From Thuidium tamariscinum (taxonomy: Eukaryota > Streptophyta > Bryopsida > Hypnales > Thuidiaceae), in NCBI GenBank assembly GCA_947034885.2, contig OX344752.2, positions 26,354,386-26,418,385 on the forward strand: a DNA stretch of 64,000 nucleotides. The letters run 5' to 3'. Of the stretch, positions 35,835-48,003 are shown one piece after another. Numbering within the stretch: the first letter of the stretch is position 1; every line of letters starts with the position of its first letter. A model generated the notes under the pieces. That model had not been told where the DNA came from. It searched no databases and worked only from the letters and a program-made list of their open reading frames with translations. A program made the position numbers and the translations under genes.

Positions 35835-37610
35835 AAAAAGGCTTGGCTTAACCAAAGTTATTGAGTAGACGGGGAAATATTGAGACTTAGCCGAGGCCCC
35901 AAAAGGATGGTTGACTATACTTTTGCCCTAATGTTGAGGTATAAGACTCCTGCTAATCATCCAATTTTAATTAAATCTTTTTTATAAAAATGAAATGCTT
36001 ACAGGCAATTCTAGAAATCGAAACTTTTCTTGTTCTAAAAAAGATGAAAAATGAATTTCATCTTGGTGTGAATATTCTATAAGAAGTTGAGCTCACTATA
36101 TATATCCTCTTCAAGTGAAAGGAGGTGTCTCAATCCATATGGGACAAAGAAAATCCCTATTTAACTAATTATGGACTTATTCACAATTTATGGACAAAAG
36201 TACGTATTGGCCAATATCCACTACATCTATACTAGTCCTAGATTTCACCTTGAATCTGTGGATGGAACGTACATTTGAATATTAATTTTGGACTAGTCAA
36301 TAGTCTATAAATAGTTAAATAGGGGTTAGGAGAGTTTGAACTTAAAGGATGCAATGAGCTCCATTTCTCATAGAAACTCACTTCTCCTTACATCCACATG
36401 AAACTAATTAGAAAACTAGATCTAATTTGAAAAGCCCCATAGGATGAGTTTCCTCCATCTACTTCATGTGGATTTAGGAAGAAGTGAGTTAGTAATAGAG
36501 TAAGGCTCATAATATCCCCATGGAATGGAGGGAGGTGTCCCAACCAATGTGGGATAAAGTAGGTACATCTAAAAAAATACTTATTCATATTGTGCCTAAT
36601 TACTGTTATTAGGTTGTTCAAATTTTCATACAATCTTGTTGACAAGTGAAAGCGCATTCTAATGCATTCAAGAATGTAACATTTGGATACAATTTGCAAA
36701 AGTTATAACGGTCAAAGTTTGTTTCTAAAATCACCATTTATAGTATGTGTACATTGTTGATTTTGAAAATGTACACTGATTGTAGATAGTGCTTTTAGGA
36801 ACAATGCATTTTTGGATGTATCTACCTTATATAAATTCCAACTAATTGGAATTCATATATCCTACATCGGTTGGGGCACTTCCCTTCAACCCATAGGGAT
36901 ACATGGAGCCTTGTTCCATTATAAATTCAAACTATTCTAAGATCTCCTTAAGCAAGGAGAGTGAGATTTCAAAGAATAAAAAGACCAACATTTTTTGGCT
37001 TCAAATTTAAGGCAAAATAACCTTAAAAACTTGATTAAAAAAAATAAAATTCTCTTCTAGAGGGTTGCTTGTACTATTTAGCAGTGGGATAGATGACTAT
37101 CACCCAACCTAGTCAAAGTTGGAGAGCCTTGCAAAGGACTTGATTTTGAATCAAAGTCCAAAATTTGAATTTCTAGTTCCAAGTAGTTGGAAATCATATA
37201 TTCCACATGGGGTGGAGCACCTCCCTCCACCCCATGGAGATTTAAGGAGCCTTATTCCAATGCATTCTCACTTCTTCCTACATTCACATGAATTTTCATG
37301 AGAAGTGACATCCTCTTGGGGTGGAGGGAGGTGTTTCAATCTATATGGGACAAAGGAGAGTGTGAACTTGAAGAAAATTCAAGCCAAGATGGATTTCATT
37401 TTTCATCTTTTGGGGGACAAGAAATGTCTCATTTTCTATACATGAAATTATTTGTAAGCATTTCATTTTAAGAAAAACTTTGAAATTAGATGGTCAGCAG
37501 GGGTATGTACCTTAATATCGGGGTCAAAAGTACAATCAACCCCCCTTTCTAGCCTTGGCTACAACTCAACCGATTTTCTCATCTGATTAGTGAATTTGGC
37601 TGTGCCTGGC
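35835..37610. mobile_element. Large element with long terminal inverted repeats (about 1.78 kb)
   Basis: About 180-250 bases at each end are diverged inverted repeats of each other. Left AAATGAATTTCATCTTGG and AAAATGAAATGCTTACA correspond to right CCAAGATGGATTTCATTT and TGTAAGCATTTCATTTTA; GGTTGACTATACTTTTGCC on the left corresponds to TCAAAAGTACAATCAACC on the right. The middle holds several copies of a CACCTCCCTCCACCCC / GGTGGAGGGAGGTGTC inverted motif and a whole family A MITE. No transposase frame is present. Long inverted repeats suggest a Mutator-like or foldback element; the exact ends and target duplication are not resolved. Confidence 0.6.
36557..36826 (+). repeat. Family A MITE, copy 3, nested in the long-inverted-repeat element
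   Basis: It runs from AAGTAGGTACATC to GATGTATCTACC with TTA to the right. The interior has GACAAGTGAAAGCGCATTC and GATAGTGCTTTTAGGAAC. It is the most diverged of the complete A copies. Confidence 0.7.
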
Positions 37611-40200
37611 CATTTCGTGAGTCCTATCTTGCAGCTCGGTGGAGATGCTCCTCCAGGGTTACCCAGTCCTTGAAATTTCCCTGTGCTGTGCTGTTTGTAC
37701 CGGTAGCAGGTCTTGGCTGGTGGTACCCTTGGTGATTGATGATGGCCTGCATCCTTCTACCCGTCAGGCAGATATTTTCCCCCTAATTGCTCACATGGGG
37801 TGGGTGGGGGCCTGCCTGGGGGCTGGGGGCCTGGGGGGCTCCCAAACTGGAGCGGAACAGATAAGTTTGAGGATGAGGGGTTGATCTCATTACTTGCCGG
37901 GCCGTCCGTCCGCCAGGACAACCCAGCATATCTATCTCATATTTATCCAACCTGGCTAGGACCTGTACTTCTACCATATATAAATATAAATAATATATGT
38001 ATATATATTTATACATGGATCCTGTGCCATGAGATTCTACAGGCGGGGACGGATGAGATAAGGAGCAATTGCTACAGGGAAGTAAGCTAAAGTTAGGTTA
38101 ATAAGTTTGTGGTGACGGTGGGTGGAATGACCTGTAGAAAGGTCCTTGGGGGTTCTCTATTCAACCCATATTTACAGTGGAAACACCCAAAACCGTCCAA
38201 ATAAGGAATTCAGCATAGTTGGAGGCAATATTTTCTAAAAATGATATTTTTCTAGTATTAGTGAGTGAAAATCATGAATGTTAAAAAAAATTAGATTTTT
38301 TGGATACAGTATGTAATTTCTACAAATTTTCAAAGTGTTGGCTTCCTAGACCTGTGGGTGCCCCCAAAACTGAACCCTGCGAAAATCAACACTCAGCCAA
38401 CCAAATTTCCCTATGTGTCCTTCAATTGAGTCAACAAATTACAATCACACATGTAGGGAACACATTAAAAGAAGTCTACTGACGCATTTGGATGAATCTA
38501 TAGTCCACTGCAAGGAACAAGTGCAGGAATGGGTGTTTTGCCCTTAACCTCGTCACTCTTCAATTGTGATTTAATATACAAATTGTGATACATTTTTACT
38601 TACATACTACCGTGATCATTAATTTACTGTGCATTGAATCTTATTTAGTCAATATTTTTTTATGATCAAATATCAACATATTCATAATACACTATATGGT
38701 ATTCTATTTTCTCTAATTCTCTCATAATGAAACTCCGTTTCCTTTCTGTCAAAAAAAATTAGTGATAATATACTGTATGGCTGCAAAGGGCTTTGGGGCC
38801 CATTCAAAGGTTAATCTCGCACCAGCTTGGGTTGCAGACTGTACTTTCCTGTACTAATCTCATTTCCCTTAACTTAGCTGAGCTGTTCAATCATGGGTGG
38901 ACGGAGTGCACTCCTCCCGGCCAGTCTGTGTGATCACCGGTAATTTTGAAAAGGGAAGGGAAGTACTGTTTACTGGGCGCAACGAAGTTCCAGATCCAGA
39001 AGCATCCAGTCAATCCAGAAATGTGCACCACGAAACCTGCTGGTTCAAGGTGGCCATGATTTTCAAGGTGGAAACATCTACAACTGCCAAAATAAACAGT
39101 TGGGTGAGGCAGGGTGGGAGATACTTTTTTCTCTAGAAAAAGACATTTTTGGACCATCAGCAATTGAAAATCCTGATTTTTTGGGAAAAAAACAAATATA
39201 ATTTTTATAAAATTTTCAAAGTGGAACTCCTTTGCCCATTGAAAATGTCATGTAGATTGGTCCTAAAACCAAAATTCTACAATTTGCAATCCAACAATTG
39301 CAAGTAATATAGGTACATCTTCACCCATTTTGCTTATTGTTATTTTAGTGAAGATAGACAACAATTGATTTGCCAAGACCTTCTTGACACTTGCTGTAAG
39401 AATGATGTCTTTTGCTTTGGTTGCTTTCATAGCCCTAGATGACACCTTTCCCTCAGTTTGCCTCCCTAGCTTACTTGTCCATGTGAGCTAGATTACATTG
39501 TTTTTTTTTTCCTTCTTTTTAATTCCACCATTCTTTGAAAAAAACAAATTAATATATGAACAATATAATGACATTTTAAGGGACACTTTAATTACACATC
39601 TACTTAATCTCAAACAAATTTTTTTTACTAGAAAAATGCAATATAATGTAAGAGAGTTAGAGCACTCATAATTGACTTTTACCTTGAGTCTAGTAGTATG
39701 CAATTCTGCGTTCCTCAAGTCGGTGGTTAGCCAATTGGGTCCCCTCGGAAGCACTCCATTTGAACCCGGAGTGAGTGTAGTGTTATAATTACGCAAGGGA
39801 GGGAACCAAAACACAGCCACCTGACCTTGCCAGACCTGGCTGATGCCCAAGACACCCTAATTATTGCCGCCCCACCCAGCGATTCACCAGCAAAAAAACA
39901 TTGATCACAGCCTGATCAAGGACTGGAAGCTTCAAAGTCGCTGATCAAGAGCGAAATCATGAGCGCCAACCAATTGACGCGTGTGGGGATGAATTTCCAG
40001 GGAAGTAGTCGGTCGGGCACTCGGGCAGGGGCAGGGCGGGCCGGGCCGGGTCGGGGCCGGGCCTCCGGGGTTCCGGGGCAAGCAGGGCCGGGCCCGCAGG
40101 AGGGACCCAAAGGGGGACACTGGCCTGTCTGCGGCATCACGGCGGTTAGGAGAAAACAAAGAAAACAACTGAAAGTGCCAAGTTTAGCAGTTGCAAACCC
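37611..40200. other. No gene recognised; GC-richer approach to the gene island
   Basis: GC-richer patches (37640-37960, 38890-39140, 39660-40140) alternate with AT-rich DNA. Frames of 60-120 codons occur on both strands, including low-complexity Gly/Pro/Arg readings around 39930-40170. None shows a domain. A T-arm-like GGGTTCAAATGG word on the minus strand near 39760 does not belong to a foldable tRNA. Confidence 0.4.
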
Positions 40201-41586
40201 CTTCCTATACATAGCCGGCTCGAAGACCCTCCCACGTGGGGGGGCGACCGGGATGGATGAGAACTGGTAAAAGCCCGCCACTGTTCGTCGACAACCCTGG
40301 CTGGTTTCATCCATCCTTCCCCCTCCCAAGAAGCCTTCACCGTTCGTCTCGAGGCTGACAGAACCCCCGCCCACCACTCGCCCACCACCCGGCCGCGACG
40401 ATTTCGATCTCTCATTCATTCATCCATTCATCCATTCATCCATCGCCCTAGGGGAAGGCGTGGAGCTCCTTTCAAGCTCCCCCCGCAGACAGCTTTCCCG
40501 CAGATCCCTCCGCAGCTCCCTTTTGCGCTCCTTTGCTTACCTGCAGCAGCAGCACTCGGACGCCATCGCCAATACAAAGGACCTCGCCTCTACTTCCTCG
40601 ATTTCCCCCTCTCCTTCGCACGCTGCTGCTCTCCTCTTCTGCAGCCTGCTCCCGATCGCTCCCTGTAAGTCTCTCCAGCCGATCGCCGCCTTTCACAGCT
40701 CGCTAGGTTTTGTTTTGAGGGGACAACCAGTTGTGGCGGCTTCGTGTTTGGTCCCGTCTTGGTGAGTTTGTTGGTGTCTCCTGTGGGCTTGACTTTTTTT
40801 CCCCTCGGATGTTCTGGTGTTTCAGTTCATAAGCTTTTCGTGATTTTGAATTTTTTTCGTTTTTTTTCGTGGTACGCGTTGTTGATGGTTTGGTAGGTGT
40901 GGGTTTCTGGTTATTGGACTTCGGCTTGTTGTGTGCGATCGGCGGTACAAATCGTCCTTGTTGGGGATACTGTGGGGTATAGGAAGCGGCTGTTCGCGTC
41001 TCGTTGTTGTGAACCGCTCTGTACTGGCAGCATCGAGGTTAAGGCGATTAGGAGTTGTGTGGGGATCGCCGATCGCGTTCGAGATCGGTGGTTTTAGTGA
41101 ACGGTGAAGTGCAGAGTAGGGTCTGCTGCCGCGAAGTAGGATAGAAAGCAAACAGGTTTCGACATCGTGAACCGTTTTCCTTGTTTTTAGTCAACGCGCC
41201 TTGTTTGACGTGGTCTTAGTTGAAGTATTTGCCGGGCAACTGAAGTTTGTTTGGGGGAGAGATTGAGTGAGCTTCGCCTCTCTGGATCGGTTCAGAGAAG
41301 GTTGTGAGATTCTAGTCTGTGATTTCAGGAGTTCTATTCCTCGGTTATTACCTGCGAGGCGTTTATTTTATCGGGCGTAGCAGTAGGGTGTAGTTGTAGG
41401 GCGGAGGTTTGGTGAATTTCTTGGGCTTTTTTTTTATTATGTCCTTCCGCACCAACTTTGTCCTTCTATTTTTCTCAACGTTCCTCCGTTCTTGTGTGTC
41501 AAAAATCTTTTCAGTGCTCTGAACCGCAAATAGCAAGCCCAGCGATTTCTATTAAGAATAACAAGCTGGCCGCCCTAGAGACTGAG
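40201..41586 (+). promoter_or_regulatory. Promoter and 5-prime leader of the MYB gene, probable leader intron
   Basis: A TATA-like CTATACATAG lies at 40205-40214 and a G-box, CCCACGTGGG, at 40231-40240. A CATTCATTCATCC simple repeat (about 40412-40443) and a CT-rich tract follow, typical of plant leaders. A strong acceptor (pyrimidine tract, then CTTTTCAG ending at 41514) stands 72 bases before the start codon. Possible donors are CCCTGTAAGT (GT at 40665) and CTTGGTGAGT (GT at 40762). I infer a leader intron of about 750-850 bases; without transcripts this is not proven. Confidence 0.5.
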
Positions 41587-43817
41587 ATGGCTCGCGGGTG
41601 CTCCCACTGTGGTCATAACGGTCATAATTCAAGGACATGCCCTGATCGAGGGGTGAGGCTGTTTGGTGTTAGGCTCACAGATGGGGTGATGAGGAAGAGT
41701 GTGAGTATGGGTAACCTTAGCCACTACGCCAGTCCCAACAATCCTCCTTCTCCACCCAGTCATTCCGAGTCGGGAGCCGCTGGCGATGGCTACGTCTCCG
41801 ACGGTCTCGTGCAGACATCCAACAACACCAGGGAGAGGAAAAAAGGTCAGTATTTCCTGCTACTGCTTGGTTTTTTTAATTGTATCTAAACCATCGAAAG
41901 TTGGTGTTTTACCTTGATGACTACCGAGTCCTGTTCTCTACTGTTGATGTCTGTCCTTGCAATGCATTTCTCTTCTATCGGCGATCTAGGGGACATGTGC
42001 AACCCCGTGAGAAGCTTCTGCTGAGATGTATTTGCGTAATAGTGATCTTATTATTTTAGGCTGTTTCATGTCGGAATTTAATTCAATATTTCCTTGTACC
42101 CTGAGCATTTTAAGCTGAAAATGGAAAATATATAGTCTTCCGTCTGGGTTTTAACTGATCATGTCAGGATTGTATCTTAGAAACTGTGGATCTTGGTGAT
42201 TTTATCAACCGATGTTTTGGTATTTCAATGAAGTTAAGAGTACAATATTTCGTAGTTTGTGAATGTAATTTCATGCAGTTGTTTCACTCTTTTAGTGGCA
42301 GCCGTAGATAGATTTCCAAGCATCCTACCCATTGTATTTACGTAATCACTGGTGCCGAGTGGTTTTCAGATTAGAAGGTGTGGGAGGGGTATCCAACATA
42401 GATGTGTGGCTTGCTGCATTTGCTAATTGTGGTGCTTGATGTGGATAGGCATATGTTCAAATTTTACGATGTGATGTGTATAAACTTATTAGATTCATAG
42501 TGGTTTGCATTTGCCATTTGTTTTTGTAATTGAAATCCTTCTAGAATTTGAGGGTTTCTAGAGCTCAATACCCTGCCCAGTTTTTTTGGAATATCAGAGC
42601 GACATGCGAGTATAATGATGCAAACCTCACCACGATCGAGTACCTTGGACGGCGTTTTCTTGCCCTTGGTTCTTTGTTCATTCGCATAAGAGTCTTGTGT
42701 CTTGAGCTGAAAGTATGATTGAGGCACATGCGGGGACATTTCGTTAGTAATTTCTCCATCGATGTTGCGTCGATTTAGAGACTAACGATTTTGGTTGTTC
42801 ATTCCAGGTGTTCCATGGACGGAGGAGGAACACAGATTATTTTTGCTTGGTCTTCAGAAGCTTGGAAAAGGTGACTGGAGGGGTATCTCCAGAAATTTCG
42901 TCCAAACGAGGACACCAACTCAAGTTGCCAGTCACGCGCAGAAGTATTTTATCAGACAAAGTAACATGAACAAGCGAAAGAGGCGATCGAGTCTCTTTGA
43001 CATTGTCTCTGAAGCTGTAGGTCTTCCTTTTCTACTTCACGGTTCTCTGTAACTATCTGGAATGCGCATGGTTGGCATAACCTAAGAGATCGTTTATTTT
43101 TTCCAAGTTCCTTTCAGTCATCTTAGGGTCTATGCATTGAAATCCTAGTCTTAGAATGAATTTCATTATAAAGGACGATCATCCTCAATGTTTTCTCTGT
43201 GGCCTCTGCAGGGACCAACTCCAATTTTGGAAGAACCAGCAACCAAGGCTGTTTCTGATATGTCAGCTCCTCTGCACCAGCTCAACTTGGGACCGAACTC
43301 GATGTACCCGGGGATTTACTTCGATGCAAACAACCCCCACTTTAGACCTTATTTATTGCCCCCATCCAGCATGGCCGTACCTATTATGTCCATGGGACCT
43401 GTCTCATTAGGAGCGACCGAGCAAATACCGGAGACATCTGCTGTTACCTTCAGTGGAGACGCAGCTAGAGCAGTTTTACCCAGACCAGTGACGATTCCCG
43501 TCTCTGGACCGAATGGTAGTACCATGGCCATTCCTTATCCCATTCCACTGTGGTCAATGCTACCACGAGGATATAACAGGCCTGCCAACGCTGCAGATTC
43601 CAAGGTCCTGAGGCCAACAGCGAAGCTCTCAACTGAGCCTCTGAACGTGGGTGTTAACGAGACGAAGGAAATGTCGCAGTTAAACTTGGGACTTTCTGCT
43701 CCCGAGCCCTCGCAGCTCACTCTGAAGCTTCTGGATCAACCATCCAGAAGCTCTTCTGCGTTCCATGTCAGCACTAGTAGCATCAGCTCAAGCAACAACG
43801 CCATCGGTGTGGTGTGA
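41587..43817 (+). CDS. MYB-related transcription factor, CCHC knuckle + SHAQKYF type (KUA1/MYBS3-like), probable repressor
   Basis: Three exons, 41587-41845, 42808-43016 and 43212-43817, join through GT-AG introns (phase 1, then phase 0) into 357 codons plus TGA. Domains in order: a C-x2-C-x4-H-x4-C zinc knuckle at residues 5-18; RLFGV at 24-28, an R/KLFGV repression-type motif; a single MYB repeat at about 87-137 with W90, W110 and SHAQKYF at 128-134; a basic NKRKRR stretch (141-146), likely nuclear import; and two LxLxL EAR-type motifs at 313-317 and 325-329. Known relatives bind I-box/TATCCA DNA and repress transcription in growth, sugar and reactive-oxygen control. The ATG is chosen because MARGCSHC is the usual family start, the context is ATGGC and no upstream ATG is in frame. 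Length is normal. The exact paralogue and target genes cannot be told from sequence. Confidence 0.93.
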
Positions 43818-44821
43818 TTTTCCAGGCACAACAGGCAGGAAAGTTTTGATTGATTGGACATGATTCGGAAGTAGAGTTGAGTTGTGTTGAGTGAGGTGGA
43901 GATACGGGCGGCTATGAAATCATCCTGGCTGGCCGAAATTGGGTGTTGGAATTCATCCTGAAAGGGAGGGCGTCTCTGGTTGCTGTAGACTAATTCTTAT
44001 GTAAATAGCTACAAATTTCATTCTTCTATGCCAGATGCTACTCAGTTGCCAGGTTGTAAACTACAACAGAGACTCGCGCAGAGAGCAACAAAACAGCTTG
44101 CTGGTGGCTTGCCCCTGGAAACTAGGAAGACAGGGACTATGGCCAGTGGAATATTGAATGTAGTAGCAATCTATCCACAGCGCCTTGCAAAGGCTCAAGG
44201 CTGAGGTACACATTGGATTCCAGTCTGCAGGTTAGCCATATCCGTACAATCGCGGCTTGGCTGCTTTCGAGGTTTTTTCATATCTTTTGAGGGCTTGTGA
44301 CCCTTCCAATTTGACGAAATGAAATGTGTTTCTGGACGTAAGTCGTTTTGATATCATCTCCGTGATGTAGCCTTCCTCTATAAACACACACATTTATACT
44401 ATGCGTCCTCGGTACTTTTTTCTGTTAGTGCTGTAGAGTTGGTTGGTTGGTCACTATGCATCTAGCTATTGCCATCGTGTCCTGGTTCGTAGCCATCGAT
44501 TTCTGTATTGCTTTTCACCATTGCTGTCCAAGTCAATACGATAGCTTTACAGTATGAGGATCTATGCATTAACCTTCGTACAGTCACGGTGCGTGGGAAA
44601 CAGTGGTTCCACGATTTTCCTTGGGTTTGTCAACACCACCTGAGCAACTGGATGCAAGGCTTTTTCCCGTGCCACGAAAGAGGCTTTTATTGATTTTCAT
44701 TTTGATTTCGTGCTACTTCTTTGTGACATGTGTCCAATACCAGAACTTGAAAAGTCAATTGACTGCGCTATGCTTTTGGCTCTGTGATGGCTGCCTTTGA
44801 ATGTCTGGGAGGTCAACCTCT
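43818..44821 (+). other. 3-prime flank of the MYB gene
   Basis: Moderate GC content with no further coding frame in register. TGTAAA words at about 43999 and 44055 could serve as plant polyadenylation signals, but no site is certain. Frames of 61-65 codons near 44508-44800 show nothing recognisable. Confidence 0.4.
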
Positions 44822-45671
44822 TTAACCCTAGGCCGCCCAAGCGGACGGAATCTGTCCGCTCGAAATCGAACAGGGTTTGCTACAGTGTTAGATGTGCGAA
44901 ATGCCACGAATTAAAAGCAGATTTGCCAAGGCAGTGACTTTGTCCAGTGATTGCAGCCGATTTGGAACTCTGACGAGTGAAATTGGAGGCATGTGGGGGT
45001 TCGATTGTGGAAAAGACAAAACCGGGACTTGGCAGTTGGAGCAGAAGTCAGGAAAATGACCGGCAGGAGCCGGTGCATGGCCGTTGGCACTCGGATCCAT
45101 GTGGAGGCGCCCGTCACTCACGTTCAAGGTTAGGTCTCCCAGTGGCGTTTCTGCACGGTGATGGCAATGGTAATTGTTAAGCAGTTGGTGGGGTGCGGAA
45201 GCAACACGGCATCACCCCGTGGCACGAGGGACATGTCGACCAGGAGATGGCAGTCACCTTCCTCAACCTGCCCCGAAGTAATCGCATGTGATGTCGTCAC
45301 TCTTTGCCGTATGTTCATGGCTGTGCGCAATTTTTGGTTTGCTCGGTCACCACGCCAAGTCGCCTCCTTCCCTTCTGCTCTTTTCTCGTTTCATCCTTCG
45401 CACTTTGTCACAATCTGACAAAATTTCTCCAGGACACGCAAAAAAAAGGCCACCGAGTTGCAGTGGGCCCTTGATCAAGTGCTATAATATTTGCATCTGT
45501 CCATTGGATTGCATCGTAACCAGTGCTGGCAGCGTCGCTTCTTATCGAAGCACCAATCGCAACGGTGATTCTTCTCACTCCACGAAGATGTGTTGGTAAG
45601 GGTTGATTCTTCGTTGCTGCCACCAGAGGTGTGTCGCTGAAACAAACGGACCGTGGGCGGTCTAGGGTTAA
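44822..45671. mobile_element. TTAA-bounded element N with CCCTAG ends (850 bases)
   Basis: TTAACCCTAGGCCGCCCA (44822-44839) and TGGGCGGTCTAGGGTTAA (45654-45671) are inverted repeats, 17 of 18 paired, each bounded by TTAA. TTAA duplication with CCCTAG...CTAGGG ends is the pattern known for piggyBac transposons. The interior is GC-richer than the other TTAA elements. It has only unsupported frames of up to 103 codons and no DDD transposase motif that I can recognise, so it is non-autonomous or a relic. It sits about 1 kb after the MYB gene. Confidence 0.75.
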
Positions 45672-47039
45672 TTCCTTGACAATCTAGCACCCAATTTCAC
45701 TGAAAATGGTGGTATTCAATGCATTCAACTCAAATCGCAAAAGCATAGATTAACATATGCAATTTCAGGATCTTGTACTACGCTTGTTCAGTAGGCAAAA
45801 ATTTAAATTTATGTTAGTTTGACCTCTGAAGGGAGTCCTGATTTATGCTAGTTTGACCACATGCGTTTCACTTCTCAAGTAAGACTAAGAAGTGTCTTTG
45901 GGATCTGATTTGACTTTTTAAATTGACTTTGATTGCTTTTTGCAACAATTTTTTGTCTTGGTAATGATGATTTTAGAATTTTTTCTAAACAAAGTTTATG
46001 TTAGGTCTATGTGCACCAAATTTAAGAAGTAGAAGAAAGGTGGAAGATGTCTATAGAAATCTTGCATTGTGACAATGTGGCAATAATTGAAAAATATCCT
46101 AGCAAATTTTACAAATAACATATTCTTCTTGTCTTTTTGGAAAAATCTTTATATTAGAAGAAGAGATTTCTGTATTCTATGTGAAGGAAATTGAATAAAA
46201 TTTGATTTTGGCTTACAATTTTGAATTTAGAGTTTATCATAGTGTTTATGTCCTTGAGTGCACTTCATTTCTTCTTGGTCTTATTCTCCAATCCTTGCTT
46301 CCTTTTTGACTTTTGATAACATTCATGTCAATGGCAGTTTTAGTACATGGTGATGCCTTCAATTAAATTTGAATGACAAATTTGGCAAATGAAAATGGTC
46401 TCCCATTAGATGGCCAATGTTATTACACATAACTTCATGGCCTTGTGTCTCAAATGGAAGTCAATACCATATACTATTTAATGTTAGGATCCCATTCTAA
46501 GGGTACAACACAAGACTCTCCAAGTATCTAGTGCACTTCCATGGTTGGCACATTCTACCTTTGTATTGCCCCTTCTCTCAGTTCAACTTACCCAATATGC
46601 TTTTTTGACACCATTTCACTTAAAATTACTTGTAACATTTCAAATGTGAATTGAATTTTGGAAAAACTCTCTCAATAAGAAGCTAATACAAAACTACAAG
46701 TCTTTCACAAAAATTTTAGAAAATCATGTTAATAGAATTTGCGATTAATAGGAGTCTATCCAAACTCAATTTGTCAACAATTGTCCTTTTAAGGTTAGAT
46801 TTTCTTGTTGTATAAATATACCTTAAATGTTCACTATGTAAGTATTTACTACACTCTCTATATAATTTTGAAACCCCATTCCCGTAATTCTAAAAATTTA
46901 TTTAATTTCAAGTTCCAAGTTCCAACTGTATTGGAAGTTGCTCACTACACTCCAAAGAGAAATGGCAGCGCTATCCGGAAATTATCCGAAACCCAAGACT
47001 ACACTCATTGTGTTTTCTGTACGACCAGCCGCGCTTCTT
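45672..47039. other. No gene; AT-rich intergenic tract between the two genes
   Basis: An abrupt drop in GC from about 45700 to 46930 suggests inserted or long-neutral sequence, but I cannot identify element ends. Confidence 0.4.
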
Positions 47040-48003
47040 CTGACACGTGTCCGGATGAAGCACCACCAATTGCCACCTCATCACACCACGTGGGTAGATC
47101 AGATCGAATCAGATCGGATAGTTCTTGCAGTTGGCAGTCTGGACGGACTCATCCTCATTTTCCGTCACAATTCTGTTCATCCATTTGAGAAAAGAACCCT
47201 ATGACCGTGCTCGACATCTTTTGCTCTGTACTTCTGTAGTTCCCCTGCTGCCGTTCCGTTGTGGAGCTTCAATGGGACTGACGAGCATTAAGATTAACTT
47301 AGTGGCAGTGCCCGCGGGCAATTGTGTGCAGAAATTGCACTGTGTAGTTTGAGCTGCGAAGAATTTTGTGAAGTTACTGCCGTGAATGGCGTGAATATGA
47401 CTTGTTTTTGGTGAAAATATTGAGTTTTGATCGTGGGTTTGAAGGGAACGAGAGTTGCGAAGGTGGTTGATTGTTTCATTCCACATTCGGAGAGAGGCGC
47501 ATGGGAAATTTGTGTGGTTTTTATAGGGAAGAAATCTGTACTAATGTGTTTATTCCGCCTTCCTTTTAAGTGCGTAGGGTTTTAGGGTTTAGGGTTTAGA
47601 GAATGGGAGCTCTGAAGCCGGGTTGATGGCAGTCTTGAGCTAGAAGTGGATCTACCCGGATGTTAAAGAAGGTGGATTGAATTGGTTTGGATCCTTTATA
47701 AGAAGAATTGGTGCTGCTTTGCATGGGCTGAAAATTATCTCGATGAAATTGGGAAAGGAGCGCCGGCATTTTGAAAGTTCCGTGGATCTATCGCAATTGG
47801 ATAAATGTTCGTTGTAGCGGAGGCGATACAAGAGAACTGCTTAGGAGCACCATTTTCCTTGCCTTGCAGATTCCACTAATACTGAATAGTGAGGGTGTAA
47901 CTCGTAATGTGCTTTTCTCCTGTACCCCAAATTATCCTCGATCCTTGATTTTCTGTTCGTAATTCAAATTCCTATTCACATTCGACTCAGAGTGTAAAGG
48001 ACC
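47040..48003 (+). promoter_or_regulatory. Promoter and leader of the cardiolipin synthase gene: G-boxes, TATA-like site, telo-box
   Basis: Two G-boxes, GACACGTGTC (CACGTG 47044-47049) and CCACGTGG (CACGTG 47087-47092), lie 43 bases apart. A TATA-like GTTTTTATAGGG sits near 47517-47527. A telo-box, three TTTAGGG-type units, follows at about 47579-47600. Telo-boxes just downstream of the TATA region are a known feature of plant housekeeping promoters, and paired G-boxes bind bZIP or bHLH factors. The start of transcription (about 47550) is inferred, not seen. The leader would be about 450 bases. Confidence 0.55.

Noticed and set aside
39745..39790. tRNA B-box-like GGGTTCAAATGG on the minus strand
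   Set aside because: The neighbouring bases do not form a T-arm with a 7-base loop or an acceptor stem.
39916..40419. 167-codon minus-strand frame and overlapping plus frames
   Set aside because: They cover the GC-rich promoter region of the MYB gene and give Pro/Arg/Gly low-complexity readings.
42464..42759. Minus-strand frames of 64 and 91 codons
   Set aside because: They lie within the first intron of the MYB gene and show no domain.
45475..45690. Cysteine-rich minus-strand frame inside element N, thought to be a piggyBac-type zinc ribbon
   Set aside because: The cysteine spacing is only loosely similar. The frame sits at the wrong end for a C-terminal ribbon, and no catalytic aspartate region follows.
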